The translations under genes were made by a program, and so were the position numbers. Of a stretch of 51,293 nt of DNA, positions 7,530-12,481 are shown in pieces. Numbering within the stretch: position 1 is the stretch's first letter; each line of letters starts with the position of its first letter. The notes beneath the pieces were generated by a model. It was not told the origin of the DNA. It did not search any database and saw only the letters and a program-made list of their open reading frames with translations. The DNA lies in the IMG/VR virus record IMGVR_UViG_3300020411_002386, positions 1 to 51,293 of that record; one strand, 5' to 3'. This stretch comes from a virus.

Positions 7530-7680
7530 ATAATGAGGGGCTAACCATGGCCCCTCGCGTGTTTATTAAGTAACAACCCTATACTTGTCGGTGGGCCGCA
7601 CCGATAAATTCTAAGATGTCTAACCATCCATGTACCAATAAAGGTCTACGAAGGCCTCGTACTGAACAAGTATTCTTAGA
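7530..7680 (-). ncRNA. Candidate structured RNA between the OMP-like and oxygenase-like genes
   Basis: No ORF covers this 150-base stretch, and it has several pairing segments: TACTTGT 7582-7588 with ACAAGTA 7666-7672; TCTAAGA 7610-7616 with TCTTAGA 7674-7680; a 5-bp hairpin at 7589-7603 (CGGTG/CACCG) next to the first; another at 7647-7661 (TACGA/TCGTA); and the GC hairpin at 7535-7556. The first two helices cross, giving a pseudoknot, and one arm runs into the stop codon of the gene upstream. It could be a small RNA or a processing element downstream of the tmRNA transcript. The strand is inferred from neighbours. Confidence 0.35.
7535..7556 (-). repeat. GC-rich hairpin in the leader of the oxygenase-like gene
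   Basis: GAGGGGC (7535-7541) and GCCCCTC (7550-7556) form a perfect 7-bp stem with an 8-base loop. On the minus strand no T-run follows, and the hairpin ends about 18 bases before the start codon at 7516, so it looks more like a leader or RNA-stabilising hairpin than a terminator. Confidence 0.6.
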
Positions 7681-8029
7681 ATGACAATGTTAATCCCATT
7701 GTCACATCTCCAAAATCATGGTCTGCATCTGATTTGATTTTACCATAAATTTCAAGATTATCCATAGCCATCATAGAAGCTTCCCAATTGATTCCTGTGA
7801 ATTCAGGATCATCAATCATTATAGAAGTATCTGCACTTAGTCCAATACCCCAAGGAGTAGAGTAACTCATTTCAGGTGTTAATTTATACACCCAAGCTTC
7901 TGTGCCTGTTGTATAATTAACATCTACGTCAGCACCTAGATTAATGCCATTTCCAATATCTGCAGCTGATGCAGATGCGCCATATGCTATACCCAAAGCG
8001 ATAGCAAAACTAGCTAAAATTTTCTTCAT
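7676..8029 (-). CDS. Small outer-membrane beta-barrel-like protein
   Basis: 117 aa from the ATG at 8029, preceded by GAGGAAAT. MKKILASFAIALGIAYGASASAA is a clear signal peptide. The mature part has alternating hydrophobic and polar residues, many Gly, Asp and aromatic residues, and ends in GLTLSF, a terminal Phe as in outer-membrane porins and barrel proteins. It resembles host porin-like exported proteins more than phage virion proteins. It may alter the infected cell surface, but the role is unknown. It lies directly after the tmRNA coding segment and is probably on the same late transcript. Confidence 0.65.
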   Translation of the reverse strand: MKKILASFAIALGIAYGASASAADIGNGINLGADVDVNYTTGTEAWVYKLTPEMSYSTPWGIGLSADTSIMIDDPEFTGINWEASMMAMDNLEIYGKIKSDADHDFGDVTMGLTLSF

Positions 8030-8093
8030 TCGATATTTCCTCTTTTTTAAAGTTTCTAATAGTGTCACTTTTCTGTTTCTAGGCAAGTGACCA

Positions 8094-8196
8094 GCCCAAC
8101 AGCATTATGCCGCTAAGGCGTAACCTGAAGGTGCAAAATTATCGTTTGCAGTTACTTTTTGTAGACTAAAATACCAGTCGATCCTGTTTCGCCCCC
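8094..8196 (-). ncRNA. ssrA: tmRNA, coding (5') piece of a permuted two-piece ssrA
   Basis: From 8196 the minus strand reads GGGGGCGAAACAGGATCGAC, the conserved tmRNA 5' end, in which GGGGGCG pairs with CGCCTCC of the acceptor piece (7 bp, with G3.U70, the alanine identity pair). The tag frame at 8149-8105 encodes ANDNFAPSGYALAA then TAA, and the stop lies in the 3-base loop of a hairpin at 8094-8119 (helix 5). TCTACAA after the D-like arm pairs with TTGTAGA of the acceptor piece (helix 2). Only 47 bases separate the 5' end from the resume codon GCA, so there seems to be no room for pseudoknot 1. A further hairpin, GTCACTT/AAGTGAC at 8064-8091, may mark the 3' end. Confidence 0.9.
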
Positions 8197-8207
8197 ATCA
8201 TAAATGC

Positions 8208-8440
8208 ACTAGCCAATAAAGTATTGATTAAAACCAAAAACTTCAAAGATCATAAAAGTAAAGAATAAAAGCATTATAGCCCATAAAATCATTTTACCAC
8301 TAAAGTTAGTAGAAGCCAATCTTATTCCTATAAACTCATTTCCTAATACTCGTAACATTAATTCAAATTCATTTGAATCATTTTTAATTTCAACAATTTT
8401 TTCTTTTTTCTCTTCTGCCATTTTCTTTCCAATGCATTTA
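8208..8440 (-). other. Intervening segment of the pre-tmRNA, with terminal inverted repeats
   Basis: The segment between the encoded CCA (8441) and the first G of the coding piece (8196) begins TAAATGCATT (8440-8431) and ends AGTGCATTTA (8210-8201). These pair over 10 bp, with one G.U, and would extend the acceptor stem in the precursor, as expected for a permuted tmRNA removed by RNase P and 3' processing. Unusually, the loop holds a complete ORF. Confidence 0.75.
8209..8421 (-). CDS. Single-span membrane protein encoded inside the tmRNA intervening segment
   Basis: 70 aa from the ATG at 8421, with GGAAAG a few bases upstream. The N-terminal 40 residues are charged (MAEEKKEKIVEIKNDSNEFE), followed by one membrane helix (MILWAIMLLFFTFMIFEVFGF). 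Its stop is 13 bases before the mature tmRNA coding piece. Translation must happen on the precursor or on a separate transcript, because tmRNA maturation would cut it out at both ends. No family recognised. Confidence 0.7.
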   Translation of the reverse strand: MAEEKKEKIVEIKNDSNEFELMLRVLGNEFIGIRLASTNFSGKMILWAIMLLFFTFMIFEVFGFNQYFIG

Positions 8441-8493
8441 TGGTGGAGGCGTTGGGTATCGCACCCAAGTCCTGTATATCCTCGATCATCTAC
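8441..8493 (-). ncRNA. ssrA: tmRNA, acceptor (3') piece of a permuted two-piece ssrA
   Basis: The minus strand has TTGTAGA (pairs with the coding piece), then a T-arm at 8468-8452 (stem TTGGG/CCCAA, loop TGCGATA), acceptor strand CGCCTCC at 8451-8445, A73 and an encoded CCA at 8443-8441. The acceptor strand pairs fully with GGGGGCG at 8196-8190. The order acceptor-first, tag-last is that of circularly permuted ssrA in alphaproteobacteria. The 5' end lies just after a TATAAATA late promoter, so transcription may start at or very near the mature end. Confidence 0.88.
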
Positions 8494-8498
8494 AAGTC

Positions 8499-8506
8499 TA
8501 TTTATA
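8499..8506 (-). promoter_or_regulatory. T4-type late promoter of the tmRNA operon
   Basis: TATAAATA on the minus strand matches the consensus recognised by gp55-type late sigma, whose gene is at 47954-48547. Initiation 5-7 bases downstream would fall at about 8493, the 5' end of the acceptor RNA. It is right after the terminator of the BMP gene. Confidence 0.8.
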
Positions 8507-8512
8507 TTATAT

Positions 8513-8537
8513 AAAAAAGGGTGACAAAAAGCCACCC
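8513..8537 (-). terminator. Rho-independent terminator after the BMP-family gene
   Basis: On the minus strand, GGGTGGC-TTTTT-GTCACCC followed by TTTTTT: a 7-position stem with one mismatch and a U-run. It separates the BMP transcript from the tmRNA operon. Its core is nearly the same as the hairpin at 9671-9696. Confidence 0.85.
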
Positions 8538-8562
8538 CTAATTTAATTTATTTTATTATTTT

Positions 8563-9579
8563 TTATGGTTTAGCTGCGTCTAAACCTGGAAGATAATCTG
8601 ACATACCTAATAGATCACCAATTGATTTACCAGGAAATATATCAAATTTTCCTGACATAATTGCTAATTCTATTTCTTCAGCTGCCATTCTTACCTCGGC
8701 AGGCATATTAGTATATGGAGCCATTTCAACCATTCCGGTATCCATTCCACCCCAAGTATCTTCAGACTTCCAAGTACCTTCTAATGCCGCCGCTACTCTT
8801 TCAACATAATAAGGACCCCATTGGTCTATAATAGCTGTCAATTGAGTTTCTGGTGCAAATTGAATCATATCAGATGCTTGGCCAAAAGCATAAACACCCT
8901 CTTTAGCGGCAACTTGTAAAGCGGCCGGAGAATCAGTATGCTGTGTTATAATATCAGCGCCTTGTTGAATTAATACAGTAGCAGCGTCTGCTTCTTTACC
9001 CGGATCATACCAAGTATTAACCCAAATAACATCGATATCAAAATCAGGATTTACAGAAGTAGCACCTAACCAAAATGCATTAATACCACGAATAACTTCA
9101 GGAATAGGGAATGAAGCAATGTAGCCTGCTTTGCCTTTTTCACTCATCATACCAGCAATTACTCCCTGTACATATCTTCCTTCATAGAACTTAGAAGAAT
9201 ATACAGCCATATTATCTGCAGTTTTATATCCTGTTGCATGTTCAAATTTTACATCTGGAAAATCTTTTGCAACTTTTAACATTTGCTCCATATATCCAAA
9301 TGATGTAGCAAATATAATATCATGACCAGATAGAGCCATTTGTCTCATAACTCTTTCAGCATCTGGACCTTCTGCAACTGATTCTACATATGTAGTTTCT
9401 ACAGCTTCTCCAAAAGCTTCTTCAACCATTTTACGACCTTGGTCATGCATATATGTCCAACCGTGATCACCTGTTGGCCCAACATAAACAAAGCCAACCT
9501 TTAAGGGGTCGGCCATAGCGGATGTAATTAGAAATAGTGGCATTATTAGGAACGCCAATCCTCTTATGAAAAATTTCAT
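8563..9579 (-). CDS. BMP/PnrA-family periplasmic solute-binding protein
   Basis: 338 aa, full length for the basic membrane protein family (ABC-importer receptors, many binding purine nucleosides). A signal peptide (residues 1-23, ending ITSAMA) precedes KVGFVYVGPTGDHGWTYMHDQGR, the typical N-terminal ligand-loop start. GPDAERVMRQMALSGHDIIF, IPEVIRGINAFWLGA and QQGADIITQHTDSP follow family order. The mature N-terminus has no lipobox Cys, so it is soluble in the periplasm. No permease or ATPase is in the window, so it probably serves a host transporter, like phage PstS proteins. It is flanked by two similar hairpins and has an AAAGGA site before the ATG. Likely host-derived. Confidence 0.9.
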   Translation of the reverse strand: MKFFIRGLAFLIMPLFLITSAMADPLKVGFVYVGPTGDHGWTYMHDQGRKMVEEAFGEAVETTYVESVAEGPDAERVMRQMALSGHDIIFATSFGYMEQMLKVAKDFPDVKFEHATGYKTADNMAVYSSKFYEGRYVQGVIAGMMSEKGKAGYIASFPIPEVIRGINAFWLGATSVNPDFDIDVIWVNTWYDPGKEADAATVLIQQGADIITQHTDSPAALQVAAKEGVYAFGQASDMIQFAPETQLTAIIDQWGPYYVERVAAALEGTWKSEDTWGGMDTGMVEMAPYTNMPAEVRMAAEEIELAIMSGKFDIFPGKSIGDLLGMSDYLPGLDAAKP

Positions 9580-9630
9580 AGGTATCCTTTCCGGGAATTA
9601 AAAGATTAAAATTGTAATTTGAAAAATAAG

Positions 9631-9648
9631 AATGTCCGTGGGGACATT
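9631..9648 (-). repeat. Leader hairpin upstream of the BMP-family gene
   Basis: AATGTCC (9631-9637) and GGACATT (9642-9648) form a perfect 7-bp stem with a 4-base loop within the 120-base gap 9580-9699. A weak -10-like TATAAT lies at 9661-9666 on the minus strand without a good -35. The rest of the gap holds only the hairpin at 9671-9696 and the ribosome-binding site. Confidence 0.5.
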
Positions 9649-9670
9649 AGTATATATCTTATTATACGGT

Positions 9671-9696
9671 AAAGTGGTGACAAAAGCCACCACTTT
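9671..9696 (-). terminator. Hairpin after the Na/Pi transporter gene, probable terminator
   Basis: AAAGTGGTG (9671-9679) pairs with CACCACTTT (9688-9696), a 9-bp stem with loop ACAAAAGC. On the minus strand only three T follow, so termination may be partial; on the plus strand TTTTT follows. The GGTGGCTTTTGTCACC core repeats that of the terminator at 8513-8537. Confidence 0.65.
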
Positions 9697-9699
9697 TTA

Positions 9700-10137
9700 T
9701 TAAAATTTTCCTAAAAATTTTGCTATGTGTCCTACAAAAGGTAATAGTGATAGAGCCATTAATAGATTAACTCCTGTGTGAGCCATAGCTATTCGTAATG
9801 TATCTCCTTTTGGCCAACCATCTGAAACAAAGAAACCTGCTAACCATATAGTCCCTGTTGTACCTATATTAGCTCCTAATACACAAGCGACTGCAGCTGG
9901 TAATGGTAATGCTCCAGATGCTACTAATGCAATAATTGCTGTAGTTGATAAAGATGATGATTGCCATGCGAGGGTCATAATAATTCCACCAAAGAACATA
10001 TAAATTGGATTACCTAAAAACCATTGTAAATGTTCTATGTTGCCCATTTCCTTCATACCACCAGAAAACATTTTAAGTCCAATATAAAAAACCACCAACC
10101 CTATTAGAGCAGTGATAACAGGATTACCTAATTCCAT
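9700..10137 (-). CDS. Half-size Na+/phosphate cotransporter-like protein (NptA/PF02690 type)
   Basis: 145 aa from the ATG at 10137, which has a strong AAGAGGT site. Q59-SSS and GANIGTT (88-94) are the two signature motifs of a single Na/Pi-cotransporter repeat; about four hydrophobic spans (5-25, 44-58, 63-80, 84-102) plus one at 118-135 are seen. Cellular members carry two inverted repeats and are over 300 aa, so this is one repeat and would need to dimerise to transport. Together with the BMP protein it suggests nutrient uptake during infection. It ends the operon synthetase-like/tRNA/pyrF/pyrD/transporter. Confidence 0.85.
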   Translation of the reverse strand: MELGNPVITALIGLVVFYIGLKMFSGGMKEMGNIEHLQWFLGNPIYMFFGGIIMTLAWQSSSLSTTAIIALVASGALPLPAAVACVLGANIGTTGTIWLAGFFVSDGWPKGDTLRIAMAHTGVNLLMALSLLPFVGHIAKFLGKF

Positions 10138-10168
10138 TTTAATTACCTCTTTCCAAAGCTTTTTGTAT

Positions 10169-10876
10169 TTATTTTTCATTCTTTAAATCTACCATGTTAA
10201 TGATTTTAGATATTTTCCATGGTGTAAAACATACAGTTCCTAAACTGAAATGATCTGCACCATAGTCGCGATAGCCTCGAACATCATCTATAGTAGTGAT
10301 GCCTCCACCAGCTATAACTTCTACATGTGGATGTACCTTTTTAATATACTTTAATATTCTTAAGGTATAAGGCATTATTTTTTTACCACTTAAACCCCCT
10401 TGAGGGACGGGTAAAGTATTACTTGCGTGGATTTGTTTAAATCCAGAATCTACAAGAAAATCTATTTCATCGTTCATAAATGTTGGGGGTATTTTGGCAA
10501 TACACCATCTTCTAGGACTTCTTGTAAAACTAGCAAAGCCTGGCCAAACATTAGGCGTAGTATTAGGACAACCTAAATTAATTTCAACATTTGCTTGCTT
10601 GGGAATTTTTCTATATAGTTCATGCCAATCAGACATTTCTATAGCGCTTATACTCATTACATCACGAGGATGTTTTAATCCATATTCAATACCTTGGTTT
10701 TTTAAACCTAGTTTATTAACCCAGCCATCTTTAGTATAACGTAATGTTTTTAAAATTTGTTTGAATCTTCCAGGCCTTGGTTTTAATGTCCAGGTTCCAG
10801 ATACTGAAAGAACATCCCAGCCTGCAGGTCTATTAGATTTTAAATAATTTCCAAAAGGTGCTGCTATAAAAAACAT
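10169..10876 (-). CDS. pyrD: Dihydroorotate dehydrogenase-like protein
   Basis: 235 aa, shorter than cellular PyrD (about 300-340). NLGCPNTTP, IAKIPP, HASNTLPVPQGGLSGKKI and VIAGGGITTIDDVRGYRDYGADHFSLGT are the FMN- and orotate-binding motifs in family order on a TIM barrel. It oxidises dihydroorotate to orotate in UMP synthesis. The shortened N-terminus lacks a membrane-anchor helix, so it resembles soluble class 1 enzymes. It overlaps the end of pyrF by 13 bases, giving two successive late steps of the pathway (the phosphoribosyl step could come from the host or from 36863-37342). Confidence 0.85.
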   Translation of the reverse strand: MFFIAAPFGNYLKSNRPAGWDVLSVSGTWTLKPRPGRFKQILKTLRYTKDGWVNKLGLKNQGIEYGLKHPRDVMSISAIEMSDWHELYRKIPKQANVEINLGCPNTTPNVWPGFASFTRSPRRWCIAKIPPTFMNDEIDFLVDSGFKQIHASNTLPVPQGGLSGKKIMPYTLRILKYIKKVHPHVEVIAGGGITTIDDVRGYRDYGADHFSLGTVCFTPWKISKIINMVDLKNEK

Positions 10877-11466
10877 TCTATTGGGTTATCCTTTAAAGGC
10901 CTTCCTATTACTAAATAATCAGCACCATTAGAAATTGCTTCTTCTGGCGTACTCACTCTTACTTGATCATCATTTGATTCTTTTAATCTTATTCCTGGAC
11001 AAATTCTTTTAAAAGAATGAACCCTATCATAGTAATTAAACAGTGATAAATCTTGAGGAGATAATACCATATTAAATTTATAATATAATAAATTATCACA
11101 TATTCTTTTATATATGTCACTCTGTTTTTCCCAATTACCAGGAAAAGAAGTTAAATGAGAAACAATAGCAATATTAATATCATTTTTTAAAGGAGATATA
11201 TGCTCTATACATTTTTCACCATTTTCGAAATGTATAGTAGTCATATAAACATTTTGTTTAATTAACCATTTAATAACGGTTTCAACTGTATTTGGAATAT
11301 CATATAATTTCAAATCAACAAATACTTTATAGTCTTTAAACTCATATAAATTAGGTAATAAAGTATGATTGATCTTTACACCATATATTTTATCTTTTAT
11401 TGGTTCTAAAAATTCGATAGCTTTATCGATTTCCATACCATCTAATGCAGCAAAAATTTTATTCAT
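10864..11466 (-). CDS. pyrF: Orotidine 5'-phosphate decarboxylase
   Basis: 200 aa, close to the bacterial norm of about 230. VDLKLYDIPNTV contains the catalytic Asp-Lys-x-x-Asp set, and CPGIRLKESNDDQVRVSTPEEAISNGADYLVIGRPL holds the phosphate-binding end of the barrel. It converts OMP to UMP. Its ATG is 14 bases after the encoded CCA of the tRNA, so the tRNA must be cut out of a polycistronic mRNA, or the gene has weak independent translation. It is transcribed from the late promoter at 12452-12459 as far as can be seen. Confidence 0.92.
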   Translation of the reverse strand: MNKIFAALDGMEIDKAIEFLEPIKDKIYGVKINHTLLPNLYEFKDYKVFVDLKLYDIPNTVETVIKWLIKQNVYMTTIHFENGEKCIEHISPLKNDINIAIVSHLTSFPGNWEKQSDIYKRICDNLLYYKFNMVLSPQDLSLFNYYDRVHSFKRICPGIRLKESNDDQVRVSTPEEAISNGADYLVIGRPLKDNPIECFL

Positions 11467-11480
11467 TATAAATACTCATT

Positions 11481-11567
11481 TGGCTTTGGGGGGTGGATTC
11501 GAACCACCACGTCCTTAAGGACAATACATGAACAGTGCATCGCGTCTACCGTTTCCGCCACCCCAAA
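11481..11567 (-). tRNA. Chimeric class II tRNA: Leu-like body, anticodon GUU (Asn)
   Basis: Cloverleaf: acceptor TTTGGGG/CCCCAAA, D-arm GCG..GCG with GAAACGGTAGAC loop, anticodon arm ATGCA-CTGTTCA-TGTAT (one G.U), long variable arm TGTCC-TTAA-GGACGT, T-arm GGTGG-TTCGAAT-CCACC, G73 and encoded CCA (11483-11481). D-arm and variable arm match bacterial tRNA-Leu almost exactly. The loop gives anticodon GTT (11533-11531), and U1-A72 and G73 are those of tRNA-Asn, not Leu (A73). Base 37 is C, where a purine is almost universal. It sits 9 bases after the aminoacyl-tRNA-synthetase-like gene on the same strand. Confidence 0.88.
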
Positions 11568-11576
11568 CTATTTAAC

Positions 11577-12428
11577 TCAATACGGATGCATTGGGTCTAT
11601 CTGTTGTTCTTTATTATCTAGGGCACTAATTAATCTTGTTAATCCTATTCCTCCACCGACTCGTGGAAAAAAGTTTAAGCCCAAGAAATCTTCTAATTCT
11701 TTTTCTACTCTATCTTTTCCGAATAGATCAAATAATAAATTAGCATACTCTCCGTTTGTAATAGTATGAAATGTATTTCTCATTTGTTCTACATCACATG
11801 ATCTTTCTGCTGATCCTATTGTTTCCATCCCACCTAATATAACATCAATCTTTTTACTATGAACACCGTTTTCATATCTACTCATATTCCAAAACGGTGA
11901 TGTGAATTCAGGAAAATCTGTTATCATAGTTGTACCGAATTCTTCATGCATTCTGTTTTCATGTTCTGCTTCTAGTTCAGCATTAGCATCTAATTCGAAA
12001 TGTCTTTGCCAAGCTTCATAAGTTCTTTCTTCTGGAGAATCAAATCCCATCCATTGAACTAATTCATATTCCATTCTTTTAAGATCATCTATTGTACCTG
12101 GCATTTCAAATTCAAACATTGGAAAGATTATATCATGTCTTCCAGGAATGGCATTTGGTTCTTGTCTATACGAAGTTGAGACACAAAAAAAACCCGGAGT
12201 GTCGGGCTTAGTGAGTAATTCGTGTTCTAACCACATTTGTCCTGTTTGAGGCAATGGCCAGACTTCGTTGGCGTACTTATATGTTGCAACATTGAATGGG
12301 TCTTCGCATGCTGCTAATATACTTAATCTGTTTTGTGTATGAACTTCTAGAAACCCTTTGCCCAAAAAAAAGGACCTGAGAAGGTCCGTGGCGTTTGTAA
12401 ATTTCTGTGGATCAATTAGCTGTGTCAT
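11577..12428 (-). CDS. Minimal class IIb aminoacyl-tRNA synthetase-like protein (AsnRS/AspRS type, no anticodon domain)
   Basis: 283 aa. Class II motifs are in order: GFLEVHTQ (25-32, motif 1 region), S86-YRQE-90 with R97-HD and FPMFEFE (103-109) as motif 2, and G258-GGIGLTR-265 as motif 3; PLPQTGQMWLEHELL fits the amino-acid site. The motif 2 and 3 arginines are present, so ATP chemistry should work. The N-terminal OB-fold anticodon-binding domain (about 100 aa) is absent. Similar free cores exist as archaeal AsnRS-related asparagine synthetases and as EpmA. The neighbouring odd Asn-anticodon tRNA suggests a matched pair, or amide synthesis. It has an AAAGGAAA site and a late promoter inside a dyad. 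Confidence 0.82.
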   Translation of the reverse strand: MTQLIDPQKFTNATDLLRSFFLGKGFLEVHTQNRLSILAACEDPFNVATYKYANEVWPLPQTGQMWLEHELLTKPDTPGFFCVSTSYRQEPNAIPGRHDIIFPMFEFEMPGTIDDLKRMEYELVQWMGFDSPEERTYEAWQRHFELDANAELEAEHENRMHEEFGTTMITDFPEFTSPFWNMSRYENGVHSKKIDVILGGMETIGSAERSCDVEQMRNTFHTITNGEYANLLFDLFGKDRVEKELEDFLGLNFFPRVGGGIGLTRLISALDNKEQQIDPMHPY

Positions 12429-12475
12429 AAAATATTTCCTTTTTTAAACTTTATTTATACATTTATGACACAGCT
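12418..12475 (-). promoter_or_regulatory. 14-bp inverted repeat enclosing late promoter, RBS and start codon of the synthetase-like gene
   Basis: AGCTGTGTCATAAA (12418-12431) and TTTATGACACAGCT (12462-12475) are perfect inverted copies. In a read-through minus transcript they form a 14-bp hairpin that buries the ATG, with the ribosome-binding site in the loop. A transcript from the late promoter would start near 12446 and lack the upstream arm, leaving the start free. This is the logic known for late genes such as e and soc in T4. Confidence 0.7.
12452..12459 (-). promoter_or_regulatory. T4-type late promoter for the synthetase-like/tRNA/pyrF/pyrD operon
   Basis: An exact TATAAATA on the minus strand, 24 bases before the ATG at 12428, between the arms of the inverted repeat. 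It would make the whole downstream operon late-expressed. Confidence 0.75.
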
Positions 12476-12481
12476 TTGTGA

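Noticed and set aside
7535-7556. Rho-independent terminator
   Set aside because: A good stem but no T-run on the minus strand, and it lies 18 bases before a start codon.
8563-9579. BMP protein as a lipoprotein or as a bacterial contamination
   Set aside because: There is no lipobox Cys at the signal cleavage site, and the gene is flanked on both sides by phage features (late promoter and tmRNA, T4-like operons) with the same composition.
11577-12428. Reading the synthetase-like gene as ammonia-dependent asparagine synthetase AsnA
   Set aside because: Motif 2 and 3 sequences look nearer to AsnRS/AspRS-type cores than to AsnA, and the gene is beside a tRNA with an Asn anticodon. Not excluded: an AsnRS-derived amide synthetase remains an alternative.
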